From assembly GCA_029204225.1 (NCBI GenBank), contig CM055100.1:32951645-33015644 (forward strand): 64,000 bases of DNA. The letters run 5' to 3'. The stretch comes from Diphasiastrum complanatum. Its lineage: Eukaryota; Streptophyta; Lycopodiopsida; Lycopodiales; Lycopodiaceae. The notes beneath the pieces are model-generated. The model did no database searches, was not told the origin of the DNA, and saw nothing but the letters and a program-made list of their open reading frames with translations. The translations under genes were made by a program, and so were the position numbers. Shown piece after piece: positions 11,670 to 24,667 of this stretch (position 1 is the first letter of the stretch; each line of letters starts with the position of its first letter).

Positions 11670-13430
11670 TACGAGAGAGAATGAATGTGAAAGGATGAGA
11701 GTGAAAGAGAGAACATTTGAGAGTGAATTTTTTTAGTGTATGTTTAATGAGTGGAGTGGTTGTGAGAGCGTGAGATTTGTTGAGAGTGAAATCAAGAGGA
11801 GAGAATAAATGAAGAAGCAATTGAGAATGGGCTCCTCGTGAGGGGGATAGTAGTTGTTTGGATGGTGATCGTTGCCTTGTGTAGTTACTCTTGAGTGTGT
11901 ACACATTTTTTTTGTATGGTGGGTTATGGAACAAAGGAGTTATATTAGGCTGATTGTATGGGATTTGAGTATTGTTCGTAAAGAAGTATAATAGACCTTG
12001 CAAAACAAAGGAGAAGGAGTGTGCTATAAGTGGTTGGTTGTTTCACCTACTGATCCTATCGCTTGAGACATGAAGTTGAAGCTCAGAGGTGTCTGCACAT
12101 GCCTCTTCCACGCTGCAAATGTAACTGAAGACCGTGGAGGGACACTACTAATATTACACTTGTCCATTTGCAGACACAATCGTTTTGGTGGTGAGCCCAG
12201 CTCTGTAGCCATGAACTCAGTACCCCATCATCTGCTTGGTTTAGTTCTGGCCACTGAGGTGCGCACTTGCAATTTACTCAAGCTCAACGTTTGATCAGCC
12301 GCTAACTCCATCTGTAACGCAGCTACAATCAACACTGGACTGATGGTTATTACTCTCACCTACGATGCATTTGAATCATGTGGTACGAAGCGCATATCTG
12401 AAGGAAACCTACAATTTCACATCAAGGTGGCCATTGATACCATCACTTGTGACACCTACTTGACGTAGGGGCCAGTTTACCAAGTGCAGCTGTATGATCG
12501 ATCAAAGACCAGACCCTATACTTTGAAGGCTTAAGGCTAGAGCCATAATACCATGAGACGGCCTTGGACCCGTAGGCTACAAGACTTTAGTGTAATGGGG
12601 ATGCCCTTAATCACCCTCACCTAGAGCTATGATATGGGAAGACATGATCAATATGACCTAGAGTGTTGTTAAACCTCCTTGCAGCCGTGCCTCTGGGGGA
12701 CTGGAAAACCCTCATCGGTTGGGAAGCACGGGGTGATTGACACAACCCTCGAGATTGGAAGCGGTATCTCTCAATCACTCACGTAAGGGCAGTGTGGGCC
12801 CTTCCCCTTTTAGGGCTTCCTGGCGAGACCAATCCCCCCTCGGGAATTTCCCCTATCAGTGTTCAACTGAATCTTGAATCTAAATGAATTAGACGGTCTG
12901 GACTGGAGACTGGAATGTGGAAATAGGGAAAGAGTCACAAACCACAGGATAAACGTAAAAAGATTAATCGAAAGATTAAGCCTTTGCAATTCGCTTTGTC
13001 TTCATTGTTCAATAAATTGGCCAGATCATCGTGTTCGTAGTTGTTATTGTCTTTTAAATTCTTAGCAATAGCCTAGGACCCATACATAAAATATTAGATG
13101 GGTTTGTTGATCATTGCTCTCCGCACATTTCAAAGTTTAGTCATGACTAACTACATAGTACATATTACAGTTATAGTCTACAATGGCTATAAACTTCAAG
13201 CTTTTCAGCTTTAAAAAAAACAACCCACTATCAGTCACAATTGAAAGATAGAATTTGAGTTTTCAAGACTTAAAATACATGTCTCGGACCAAACAAGCTG
13301 AAAAAACCTAGCATTTTGATACTTTTCCTAAATTTTTATGGAACTAACACAAAATCAACAAATGTAGTATAGGCTATAGCCAAAACATTATCTAAAATGC
13401 CAGCTATAATTATCAATATGCTACGACTAT
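11670..13430. other. No supported gene (11.7-13.4 kb)
   Basis: Short ORFs only. The part 12.48-12.86 kb is less AT-rich (phrases such as gggggactggaaaaccctcatcgg) and may be a fragment of an untranslated retroelement leader. This is not certain. Confidence 0.35.
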
Positions 13431-13806
13431 TTTAAGAGTTGGAATTGGCCCCTTCTCCTTCATGCACACTCACAAAAGTTGACTTTTTTTTAGCTTGATT
13501 CTTCTTTGTACTTCCAAAATCCTCAATATTACTCTTGCAAACCTGAGATATTTGCGACAACTTAAATATCTCAAAATAAACACATGCTACAAGGTTTTTG
13601 AAACATATCTTGATAGAGATAACAAGAATCAACTTGAAGCAGCAAAATCTAAATACAAGCCTAAAAAATTGAAACAATCAAATATTAATATTAGCAAGAA
13701 ACTATAACAAATTGATAATTATTAATGCTGAAAAATATGAAAATCTGCACTTACACTATTACAAAATTAAAGTTGAGATGAAACGTACAAGTTTATAAAA
13801 GAATTA

Positions 13807-14105
13807 CTACAGCACTTTTTTGCTAGTGTTATAAAAAATATGTCTACATTCAGTTGATGTAGCCCATGAACGAATAGCAGTAGTAAAATCGATGGATTCC
13901 ACATCAACACTCCCCTCAATGGAGATGCGCATCAAAGCATCCATTGCTTCCAAACTATTTCGATTTCTGTCCTTGATATTATTCATCCTGTTGAAGCCTC
14001 TCTCACAAGCAGCTGAGTTAGCACACTGCATGAGAGCAATGCACGCTAAAATATGCAAACCCTTATACTTTTCTTTTAATTGTTCCAAAGTGTCTCTTCT
14101 TTTTT
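13807..14105 (-). pseudogene. hAT transposase C-terminal fragment
   Basis: The minus strand encodes 93 residues with CANSAACERGFNRMNNIKD followed by RNSLEAMDALMRISIEG. This matches the hAT-family C-terminal dimerisation domain (small residue plus ERGFS-like motif, then KT/KD..RN.L). In active hAT transposases this helix mediates multimerisation. Only this tail is present. Upstream (beyond about 14105) the similarity stops at a purine-rich run, and no catalytic part or BED finger is visible. It is a truncated remnant, possibly with a further small exon at 13.5-13.4 kb. Confidence 0.75.
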
Positions 14106-14109
14106 TTGG

Positions 14110-15120
14110 CCCCGTATGGTCATATTGGCCATATGTAGTGCATTTTTTTCAACTCCATCTGATCTTTGTAAATTGTCTTTGTGCTACTTAGACCTTCCAT
14201 GGTCTAGCCATGGACTAGCATGGATATTTGTGCTCCCTAAAGAGCCAAAATTTTTATTTAGCTTGTTTGGCTACATAATACTTTTCCCAAGTCGCGACTC
14301 AATTCTAGCCAAGGTGTTGGCAGATTCCAAGGAATCCCCAAGATGCCAAACTGAGCTATTCTAAAAGAGCACCTCTCACCCTAGACCGAGGAGGTCCCTG
14401 AAAGAAGAGAGAAGGATGAAGATGAGAGCCGAGCATGAGAGCCGAGAAGTACTAGCTAGGATACAGTTTTAAATTATGTGAGCCTCATGGTGAATCCCAA
14501 AAAAAGGAATGACCATGTAGGAGGTAGTATGTGTAGGCATTTGTAATTAATGACAAAAACAAATGTGTGAAAAGCTTAAACAACCCATCAAGCCGTTGTC
14601 CAAACAACAAAAGGACCATCCTTCCGTTAGAGCTTCCACATCTGCTAGCACATCCACATCAATGATTTCCAAAGTTTTAGAGAAATCTGTAAAATCTCAT
14701 TTTGACTTACTAAGCAAACTCAAAAATTTCACACTTATGATGTAGTCATCCAGTTGCCGCAACCCCAACGAGAACCTACACAAACTTCCCAGTCTTTTGA
14801 AGGACCAACGAAGACCATACAACTCAATCTTAAAGATCCTGTTGAGGACATGGATCATATCATGCACGTCGGAGCCCCTCACACCAAGTCAACTTCTTGA
14901 TTTGAAAATCTTACTACGCAAATACATTATACAGAAATGAAAGGGGATCCTATTTGAAATAGCCATCCATACAATTCCAGTAGAAGATAATGCTAAGCCT
15001 ATTCGGATTAAGTCTTACCGTTGTTGTTATGACTATATTTTGCTAAAGACATGGAATAGTTCTAATATAGTAGATCGGCCCTTCAGTATTTGAGTTTATT
15101 GGTCACGCCTAGATTTTATT
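14110..15120. other. No supported gene (14.1-15.1 kb)
   Basis: A 60-codon Ser/Thr-rich plus-strand ORF (14563-14745) and its antisense are unassigned. I see nothing else. Confidence 0.4.
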
Positions 15121-15127
15121 CCACATC

Positions 15128-15539
15128 AAGGCCTGTTGGTGACTAGTAAGTTTGAGAGGACCCAGACACTGTAATTGAAACATATGGAATAGTGCATGTA
15201 CGTGTGATTGATATAGGCAAGAGGTATGCATGAAGAGCTGTGACCTATTTATAATTGATTTGCACGAGAATTGCATGTGCTCATGCATAGGATCCTACTC
15301 TCTATACATTGAGGTAGGGATTATTCCATCGACGACTTTGGTCTAAGTTACCTGATGAGCTCTCCTCCTCTTGCTATCACATGGCATGGCTTGAGGACTA
15401 GATCCAGGAGGATTCTCCAAGAGGGATCTAAGTTTGGTTGGGTGGTTTTGCTCCATAGTCTCTCTTGTATTTTCCTATCCTCATCTTAGAGGTTTTTTTC
15501 CCCAGTGGTTATTATGTTGGTATCAGGCTAAGATGCGAT
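15128..15539 (+). mobile_element. Candidate copia LTR with degenerate primer-binding site
   Basis: A TGTTGG start at 15128, a TATA-like box (ctatttataattg, about 15245-15257) and a final tggtatcaggct (15528-15539) resemble a Ty1-copia 5' LTR followed by a mutated initiator-tRNA primer-binding site (consensus tggtatcagagc). No Gag or Pol follows. The LTR ends were chosen by motif only. Confidence 0.4.
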
Positions 15540-18500
15540 TTTTGGATGAGATGGAAAGAAATTTTACATCAAATTACAACTGGAACACACTTGGATTCGC
15601 ATCCCAATTAGAGTGCTATTTTTTCAAGAAAAATTAGATTTGGATTCATTAATTCTAGTTAAAACATGCTTTTCAAACTTGTGGTAAAATGTTCTTCTCC
15701 TTGTTTAATTCTGTATAGAAATGCTTGGGAATTGTATGAATTCATTCTTATGGTTTCTGAAGCCTTGAGAAAGTTTCCATTTGAAATAAAATGACTTGCA
15801 TGAATAGATCCATTTCTTAGTTTAAATCTGTTTTTTGAATGAACAATTTGCATGAACCCATAATGTTCAAACAAATTAAATTCATTTTAGTAGCAATTGG
15901 TTTGTTGATAGATTGGTGTAAATCAATGTATCCTGAATGAATGAACTAATTGTTGCTGTGAATTTTGAATTTAGTGTTTGTATGTGAAGAATTGAGCTAT
16001 TTTCTAGAATGATCCTTGTGTTTCATACAAATCTGTAAAACATAGAATGGAAATGATCAGTTGTTCATTTTCTGAAAAAATAGATGTAGAGTCGAATTTT
16101 GGATGCATGCAGTTTAACCCCTGTGAAGCCTTTCTCGAAATGTGCTAATTGCTTGTGAGAAGTGGTAGTCTTGTGGTTTGAACCTAGAAACATGCTTTGG
16201 ATCTTTCTTCCAAACTCGTTTTTAACATTTGTAAATCTCTGGACAACTGTTAATGATGTTATTCAGCTGAGGACTTCCTTTGAAGCTTTATTCACCTTGT
16301 AGGATAACCTGCGACAGACAAGAACTTGTTAACAACTATTGCAGATGTTGGGTGAAACGTTCAAAAGATTGCATGTAGGATTCTTAGCAATACCTCTGTT
16401 GTGAATCCCTTTTGTCTAGAAGGAAAAGCGCTAGTTGTTCTGTCATTGGCATCAGGTCTTGTCAGCCTGTAAACAGTTGTTCTCTTTATAAGTCGCTGTT
16501 GGAGATGCCACATGGTAGTATTGGAATGCATTTTTGGGTATTTGATTGGCATCTGTGGAAGAGCGAATGCTAGCCGATTTTGTGGAGCAGATTCTGTGAG
16601 CCTGGAAGCCATTGGTAGATCTGGATTTTTCTTGTTTTAAAAGCCACGATGTTCAATGCAATCCTTCCTTTTCTATGTGACAGGTCTATAACTGTTAGGA
16701 ACCTCTTTCTCCTCCTTTTAAGGTCACGTTGGGGATGTTGATCAAAGGGAGACATGGCTGTAGGAGTGGAGTTGATGGCCGACCCACCATTGCGAGGGAG
16801 TTGTTAAAAAAACGGCTGCATAATGGTGAATGGGTCGTGAAACCCTTAGGGTTTATTTAGTTAGAGGGGTTGAATCACCCTTGAAAACTTTTTTCCATGT
16901 TTAGGCCTTTACTTAATTTTGCTTGAGGTTTATGGTTAACATGTTGCTTTCTATGGGTTGCATGGTGAGTGGCGGCCTAACCCTGTCAAATGGCTATCAG
17001 TTAGTCCATTGAGTAGTGCATGTCGATAACCTGGTGATTGCATTCATAGTGTTTGCAAAGCAGTTTGGTGCATATGGAATAATGCATGACTATTTGTAAT
17101 GGATTTTTGCTTACATAGCCCGGTTTTTTCAAAGGCCTTTGCAAAAAAAATTTAGATGTAATCAAAGTTTTGGTCGATTCAAAAAGGGATTTTTTGTAAA
17201 TCTACCTAAATCGACAATTGAAAAATAAATTACCTATTCTCCCGGCTTTAACCGAGAGAATCTTTGGAGAATAATTTTACTATCCTAACTGCTATGTCTA
17301 TGTGATTGAATCCATAAATTTAGGATGGGCAATAAAATACTGATTCTTCATGGTAATATTCTCTAGACTAGTGCCCTGTAAATGGAAATTTGATTTCCTG
17401 ATACTGTGCTTTTTATCGGTTTTACTTTGGAACAGTAAAATTTCCAATCAATTGAGTTAAATGGTAATTTTTTTTTCAGTTCTTTCTTTTTTACTTAATT
17501 TGCACGAGGTAGCTCTATATTCGATTAAAAAAGTGTATCGAATATCGTAAAGAGCACTAGGATCTAAATATTATTGATTTTCCATTGATTCAGGCGACTT
17601 TAACGAAGTAATGAAAATGAGCTGGTGTTGGTGTGGTCAAAATGAAAGTAGCCTGGCATTTACTTTCAGAAGCCTTCGCTAATGATTTTTTGGAAGACCG
17701 AAAAAAAACAAAGGGAAAAAGAAAATGAGACACATAAGTAAGTGAATGTGATAATGTTGTATAATTTGGATTGGTAACTAATCCCTGTAAAGAAATTGCA
17801 TAGCACCAATTTATGGAATTCATTAAGTTGAATTTATTTTGGATATCTATTAAGTTGAATTTATTTTGGATATCTATATATTTGTTATAGAAAATTGTGG
17901 CATTGGAACGAAAATGACATTTGGGCTCACATTTGTATTGTAAAGAACCTTATTCCTAAGAATTGTAACTCTCAGATGGTAGGAATTCGGGTGTAAAGTT
18001 TTTGAAACCAAAAAGACTAGTGAAATGGAACATGTCCTTGCAGTATTGGCTGCCACTTCATCCATCCTTGCTTCAATCGGGAACCTGACAAGTATATTTT
18101 CAGTATGGAGCATAACTCAACTTATTGCTGAGAGTTTTCAGACTTAAAATGTATTATCAAATTTCGGAGACTTGTGAGAAGGATGCCATTTTATTTGAAG
18201 AGATTTGTCCAGTTTTTTCCGATTGTGTAGTGGTGTCCTCATTTTAAAGATCAGGGAGTAGCATCTTATATCTGCAAAATGGTTAATCTGGAAAGTTTAC
18301 AACTAATTTGTTCCATAGTGAAACTGCACTTACGGTGCCTAACTTGTAAGCAATACTATTTTTACGTACCATCAACATATGCTAGTACTGGCATAAGTCA
18401 CAGTCTATTGTAGTAATCTGCAACTTATCACAATGTCTGCAACGCATATCTATTGAGTATGTATGAAGGGAGACACTTAACTTCACAAAACAGGATACTA

Positions 18501-18700
18501 GCAGTCATTAACAAAGAGGCTATGATTTCCAGGAACCATCAGAACATTGCTATTGTAAGAGAAATCTGATCAAGAGGATGAAAACACCTCTTCGCTGAGC
18601 TCTCTAATGAAAAAATTTGAATCCTAAGCTTGGTTAAGCGTTCCAAGCTAAAACAGAAACTTAGCTGATATAGGTAGAGGCCCAATCGAAAGACATTAAC
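15540..18700. other. No supported gene (15.5-18.7 kb)
   Basis: AT-rich DNA with short ORFs. It includes a perfect 27-bp tandem duplication at 17823-17876 (ttaagttgaattta unit start). No protein family seen. Confidence 0.45.
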
Positions 18701-18738
18701 AAATATGTTGATAGCCATACCTGAAAGACATATTACAG

Positions 18739-19640
18739 ATGCGGATGGCTCGCTGCTCCACCCTATTCACTGGTAGCTGCTCTCTAGACTCTGTGCCTCG
18801 GCGCTTGCTGAATCCTGATCGTTGTGCCTCGCTGGTGGCTCGCTGCTCATGCCTCAGCCCTTGCTGCTCCAAGAGGAAGAAGCAAGCTCACGATTTATCA
18901 TCCTTATTTGCGATTTCCTAACTCTGAACATGCAATCACACTGCTAGAACTAACTGGAAACTCTCAGTTACCAAGGCCGTCTACATGTAGCATTACAGAT
19001 TTTTGATAGCCGAAACATTATCAAAATGTTCATTTCCAGTCACCATGAATCTTCAAACTCGAGCATAAAACCCTCCTAGATATGAAAAGTTGAAAACTAA
19101 TATGCTCACCTAAGTGCAAACAAATCTCACTGCTCGTTGTTGATGCCTCAGCGCTCATAGCCTCGACCCTCACTGCTCGGCGCTCGTTGCTCAGTGCTGA
19201 TGCCTCATCGCTCAAGAGCCCACAATCACTGCTCTGTGCTACTTGGCGCCCGTTCGATGCTCCGCCTCCAACCCACTCTGAGCTCTCTGACTCCCACAGT
19301 GCTCTCTCGATGCTTGCAGCTCAAGGCTCAAGCGGCAAGCCTCACTCAAATATCATATCAGCTGGCGCCCACTCGTTGCTCCACCTCCACCTCATATCAG
19401 CTGGCGCCCACTCGTCGCTCCACCTCCACCCGACCGAGCTCGCTGCTCTCCCACTCTCGAGTCTCTATGCTCGCACTGCGCAGGCTGCAGCTCGCTGCTC
19501 AAGCCTCAACTTCAAAGTTCAAGCCTGCTGCGGCCTGCCTCAAGGCTCACTATCCGGATCGTCACACTGGGTGCCTCACTGCCTAACGTTCCCCAGTGTC
19601 TCACTGCCTGACGTTCGAAACTGCAACATCAATGACTGAA
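18739..19640 (+). repeat. Low-complexity ctcgctgctc-rich segment
   Basis: Recurring words (ctcgctgctc, gatgcctcagcgctc, actcgttgctccacc) give overlapping open frames of Ser/Leu/Ala/His-rich composition (up to 150 codons). Inside lies a tandem pair of 39-bp units starting tcatatcagctggcgccc, at about 19353-19430. Low complexity in several frames at once argues for degenerate simple repeat rather than a gene. Confidence 0.55.
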
Positions 19641-20230
19641 GGGTGGCCGTTGAAGCCTGAAGGCTAAAGGCAAAGACTCAAGAGTGGATTGTGTGGCAGG
19701 CTGCACCTTGCAGGTATGTCACATCACATTGAATATTTTTTAGGTGCATTTAAGATTTTGAGTTGGCACCTGCCAGCTTGGCATTTTCATCATGGCCATT
19801 GTGCACATGGCTAAAGCCTAAGCCACGGGCTAGGCCAGACTCCAGTGGGCAGTATCCTCAGCCTTCAAAGTTCAGCCTTTAAGCCTCAAGGCCATATGGC
19901 AAGGCTCAACCCTAGGCCCTAAAAGTCCTACTTGTAAAAATATTTGCATTTTATTGAACAAGCCATAAAAAGTCTTGTATTTTTTTGTATGTATAAGGTT
20001 TACATTCCTCCAAGTTTGAAAATAAGTTTAGCACAATACAAAGGAGGTGCTAAAATCCATTATATTTCAAAAAATGTCGATTTTTAGGAAGAATACAACA
20101 CCCTTCTAAACTATTTGCATAACGGTTTTTAGCAAATTTTGCCGGTTCTATTCCTTAACTTTGCCGGTTTTCCGATATAGTTTTAGGAGGCTTTTCATAC
20201 CTGAATCAAAATTCGACGGCGTTAATGTTG

Positions 20231-20282
20231 TGTGTGTGTGTGTGTGTGAGAAGAGAGCGAGCGAGAGAGAGAGAGAGAGAGG
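20231..20282 (+). repeat. (TG)n(GA)n microsatellite in 5' leader of P450 gene 1
   Basis: A tg run followed by a ga-rich run (with gcgagcgag) ends immediately before the ATG at 20283. The homologous tract before gene 2 (43622-43703) is longer. Confidence 0.9.
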
Positions 20283-22995
20283 ATGGACAGTATGTACATA
20301 GTTACGGCAACAATAGCATCAGCTTTTCTGCTGATTTTGTTCATGATTCTACATGGATACAAATATACACCTACCAAAACGTTCTCTTGCAAGAAGGCTA
20401 AGCATCCTCCAGGAAGGACATGGAGCCTTCCATTCTTTGGAGAAACAATCCAATTTTTACAATCTCCCCATCAATTCCACCTACAACACATCTCAAGGTC
20501 AAAATTTAATCCAAGAGATTTTCATGAATGCTTGATCATTTATTTTTCTGTTGGATTGCATAAGCTGGAAAGCAAACACTTTTCTTTTTTGGAAGCGGTT
20601 GGGTATGTATCCTGTATATAGATAATATTTGATCGTTCCTCCACTCTTTTATCTTAAGATTAATTTTGAACACGTATTGCAGATATGGAGAAACATTTTC
20701 CTCATCCCTATTTGGTGAGAATTGCATTGTGGTGACAACACCAGAAGCCACCAGGTGGGTGCTGCAAACAGCTCAGAAGTATTTTAAGCCAGGTTACCCA
20801 CGTTCTGCTACATCCATGATAGATGAAACTGGAAGCATCTATGGAGAGAATTTCCATTCCCGGATGCGCAAAGTTCTGGGGCCCGCACTGCATCCAGACG
20901 CAATGCAACATCAAGTGAAGTACATTGATTTTCTTGCCAATTTCTTCTTGAACAAGTGGCGTGACAATGAGACATGCAATGTTCTACAAGAATTAAGAAG
21001 GGTATGACAAACAGACTTGCTTTGCCTATCAGTTTGAAGTTTTTGAGAAATTAATTATGTGTGCCTCTGTGTCTTCCATTCTCTCATATGCTTCACTGGT
21101 GATGGATGCAGTATACATTCTTCGTGGCTTCTGAGATCATATGCGGCTTGAAACCAGGCCCAGAGGTAGAGAAGATGGCAGATCAGATGGAGGAACTGAA
21201 GAAGGGATTCCTCAGTCTGCATATTAATCTTCCGTTCACAACCTATGGCAAAGCGCTAAGGGTAATTTGCTTTTGATGTAATTCGTTACAGATTGAAGCA
21301 GTATGTTACTATAGCTAATAGAGTTGACGTATTCTTTTTTTGTGGTGTGGGTGCTCAGGCAAGAGATGGCTTATACCAGACTTTGCAGAAACTCATTGAT
21401 AGAAGAAGATTAGACCCAAACCCCCACAATGATGTGCTTGATTTTCTTCTACGTGCCAACGCCAATGGCGACCCCTTTTCTGATGTACATGTTCGAGCAA
21501 TCATCCTGACACTCATGTTTGGCGGTTATGAGAGCACATCATCTCAGTTAGTGTGGGCAATCAAGCGTTTGCATGATAACCCGAAAATTCTGGACAAAAT
21601 TCTTGTACGTTACTTATCTTTCTTTACAAAAATCTTTCAGTGCATCAATCTTTTTATCAACTACGCATGTCGCTTCGGTATCAGCTGATTGTGGCATCCC
21701 ATGCAGGCTGAGCAAGACTTTATTCGACAAAGAAAAGTTAGCCAGGATGAACCACTGACATGGGCAGATGTGAAAGATATGAAATACACGTCACAGGCAA
21801 GAGCTCTAGCTATAGTACATAGCTCCTTATATTCTGGTGTTTTATCAGCCTTTCACTTATTTGTTCAATCTACTAACTGCCTCTAGAATTGCATTGCATG
21901 CTTTTGGTTAACAGGTCTTGCAGGAGACAATGCGAACATCATTTCTTAACACTTTCATCCCCCGCGAGGCCCTCATAGATTTGGAATATGATGGTAGCTA
22001 GCTTTGCTTCACCTTCCACATGAATTTTGTGAATTGCGTGCTGTTTCTTGTTTGATGTACATATTTTTAATTGCTCTAAAATAGCTTTACTGATGCATAC
22101 TTACATGCATTTTAACTCCTTCTGTATGCTTTTGCAGGCTTCATATTCCCCAAAGGGTGCAAAGTTCATGCATCAATTTCATCCTTCCATCTTAGTCCCA
22201 AAGTCTTCCCTGATCCTTACAGATTTGACCCCGACAGATTTCAGGTAGCTGCTTGCTTGCCTCACTTTAATTTCCGAGAGTAGCCTTGATAAATCTCCTT
22301 CACAACAACATCATAAGGCTTAGCGTTAGACAGCTTAAACTCAATTATAGTTCATCAATGGAACTTAAAGTTGGAGGATAGTAAGATAGAGGTGTTGATC
22401 TAAGATGGAAAGTCATGTTTGCAGGACAACTCTCAACCAGGTACATTCATGCCTTTTGGCTATGGAAACAGATTGTGCCTTGGGAGTGATTTAGCAAAAT
22501 CACAAATGCTGATCTTTATTCACCATTTGGTCACAAAATACAGGTCTGCCTCACCTTCTTTGAGGCAAATGTTGACAAGCATTTACAAAATTTGTGACAG
22601 TAGCGCATCTAGTAAATTTTTGTAAACAAAATCTATGCATTCACAGTATTGTAACAGGAGGCCATCCTGTGAAATTTGGGAGCTAAACCATTGCATCAGT
22701 TGCAGCATTTACAATTTTGTAGGAGCCCATCCAACAAAATTTAATAGTCTGAATCAGTGCTACATCAGCCCCAGCAAAATCTTTGCAATTCAAAAGCTTG
22801 AAGGGGATAAGTTTGGGCTTTGCTTGTTGTAGATCTAGAGGGTGCTGGCGTTTGGTGTTCAGCCATTGATTTATGTTATTCGGTGATTTTTGTGGCAGAT
22901 ACGAGGCAATCAGTCCAGATCAGGGGATTCATGAGTGGTGGCCTATGGCAACTCCCAAACGTGGGTTCCCCATCAGGATTCAAGAAAGAGATTAA
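20283..22995 (+). CDS. Cytochrome P450, CYP85 clan (gene 1, nine exons)
   Basis: Haem-thiolate monooxygenase, probably anchored in the ER and needing P450 reductase. The CYP85 clan oxidises terpenoids, sterols and hormones, but the substrate here is unknown. Exons: 20283-20497, 20683-21001, 21112-21261, 21359-21604, 21707-21796, 21915-21993, 22138-22244, 22425-22543, 22899-22995. They join in phase into 473 codons with no stop. Visible motifs: N-terminal membrane helix (about residues 5-24), proline hinge and PFFGE, I-helix GGYEST (283-288), ExxR as ETMR (344-347), PDRF (398-401), and haem loop FGYGNRLCLG with Cys420. Intron 5 begins with GC (tcacag|gcaaga); all others are GT-AG. The start is the first ATG after a GT/GA microsatellite and gives a full membrane anchor. 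The length is normal for the clan. Family assignment within the clan (CYP707-, CYP716- or CYP720-like) cannot be settled by eye. Confidence 0.93.
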
Positions 22996-22999
22996 TGAA

Positions 23000-23400
23000 T
23001 GATCTCGGTCCTCTTCACTCTGATCAACAAACTCAATACCCCAGGAAAGCTTGTTGATTTTCTCCATAACAAAATCAATCAAATAGATAGATTTTCGATC
23101 TCCTCCGGCTTCACGTGGTATACTACTGCTAATTTTGTATATACATGCCGCTGAGCCACCCGGACTAAAAATTGCAAGTGTTTCACCAGAAATCGTCAAT
23201 TTCTGGTGAAGTATTTGCTCATTGCAGCCTGCAGAGCAAATTTCTAGTAAGCTTACATCAATTACAGGGACACTGAAATTCAGCTTTGTGAAGATAAGGC
23301 TCATTTTGTAATGAAGTGGTACAAAGTGGGTTTGCACTCAGCCAGTCAACACCTCTCAATTTTGCCTATCTACCTAAAAGCCACAATACAAGTCCATAAT
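23000..23400. other. 3' flank of P450 gene 1 with antisense ORF
   Basis: Likely 3' UTR. A 153-codon minus-strand ORF (23337-22876) overlaps exon 9 in antisense and is also open in copy 2. It resembles no protein I can name. See findings. Confidence 0.4.
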
Positions 23401-24112
23401 TCATGTGTAGATACAACTCTCTAGCTACTAATGGATGTGGAAGCTCGCTCTTTCTGGTATATTCAATAGTCAAGTCATTGGTATGTTCATAAATGGCATT
23501 GCGGATGGCCCTCAAGTCCTGATAACTTCATGCAATCCTTATATCACTCTAATAGATCTTGGTCTTGCACTTGAAACCGGGGCTGTGTAGGGAAGACATA
23601 GTAATTGGCTTTAGTTCATCTACATATTGATCAATCATTTATGGTCATAGGAAACAATAAAAAATGGATCTATTTCTTTCAAATATTAGCTTTATTTAGT
23701 AAATTTGCTAGATCTTCAACTCAAATGATGATAATTAAAAGAGTATACCGGCCGGGGCAATTTATGTGCTCTTACTCAAAATACTTAATATTCAAGGTCT
23801 TTTCTTGGCAAAGAGGACAAATTCATTGTGTTTTGTTAATAACATCACATAACTTCGTCTCAATTTGCATGCAAGGTAGGAGAAAAGAACTTGAGAAAGA
23901 AACTATCATAGGATTAAGCAAAAGCTAGATGGTTGATGATCAATTCAACATTTCATGACACAACTTTACGTAGGATTGATTCATTTTCTTTTCTTATGAC
24001 ATGATTTGATTTTTGTCTACATTAGACAAATTGATGTTTCTACATTAGACAAATTGATCGCAACTGGCCCCAAAAGACAACCAAATACGCCTAGTAAAGT
24101 ATCATCAAAATC

Positions 24113-24662
24113 CTAAAGTAAGGATAATATGTCAGGTGAAGGATAAACACAACATAGAAGATAGCCAGGACGTTGAGCAAAGCATTGAGTGAGAATTCCA
24201 AATGCAACCTGAGAATCTCCAAGCTTTGACAACATATCAAAATGACGAGCAAATCCATTCAGAGCTTGCTGCATAAATGAAGTGACATAACCAAAAGAAC
24301 CAATGGAAATACCCAATGCCTTAATGCCAAGCTAAGGAGTAATGAAACCTTCAAGTAAGGAGATATTTGCTGAAAGGCCTTTTGGACACCAAGAAACACA
24401 CTTAGATCTGTTCATTGTAATCTTAATAGAAGAAAGTTGAGCTGAGAAATGCAAAAAAGTAGGGACGACTTCACTATAGGCCTCACAATAAGTGTATCAT
24501 CCGCAATAGAGGGGAATAAACAAGACGAAAAAGTTGTAGCTATAGCATGCAATGCACGATAGATTAAATGTTCCAAAGCAAAGAGAGGACCAGTTAAGGG
24601 ATCCCCTTGTCGAGTACCCTCAACAGAAGAAATGACCCATTGAGATGCCACAAATACCTTTT
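24113..24662 (-). pseudogene. LINE-type (non-LTR) reverse transcriptase fragment
   Basis: The minus strand encodes EGTRQGDPLTGPLFALEHL, the Gly/Arg-Gln-Gly-Asp-Pro box of non-LTR reverse transcriptases. It is followed by PSIADDTLIV (A-D-D catalytic box), MNRSKCVSWCPKGLSANISL, and, after one stop, LGIKALGISIGSFGYVTSFM and AFGILTQCFAQRPGYLL. The order matches the RT palm-to-thumb region seen in plant LINE-like proteins. At least one stop and the lack of endonuclease and RNase H parts show it is a dead 5'- and 3'-truncated fragment. Confidence 0.8.
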
Positions 24663-24667
24663 GTCAA

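Larger units (their letters stand above)
20172..24017 (+). repeat. Segmental duplication, copy 1 (contains P450 gene 1)
   Basis: Nearly identical in direct orientation to 43567-47300. The left breakpoint is about 111 bp before the P450 ATG. Homology covers all exons and introns and runs to about 23400. It is interrupted by about 270 bp of unrelated sequence (23400-23665; 46790-47005 in copy 2), then resumes (ggatctatttctttcaaata) to about 24017. The copies are about 23.4 kb apart. Confidence 0.95.

Noticed and set aside
18739-19640. Long Ser/Leu-rich ORFs as a protein gene
   Set aside because: Several frames are open at once because of degenerate simple repeats, and no domain or splice structure is visible.
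20708-20914. Minus-strand ORFs across P450 exon 2 (also 44129-44335)
   Set aside because: They are exact antisense of coding sequence and appear in both copies only because the exons are conserved.
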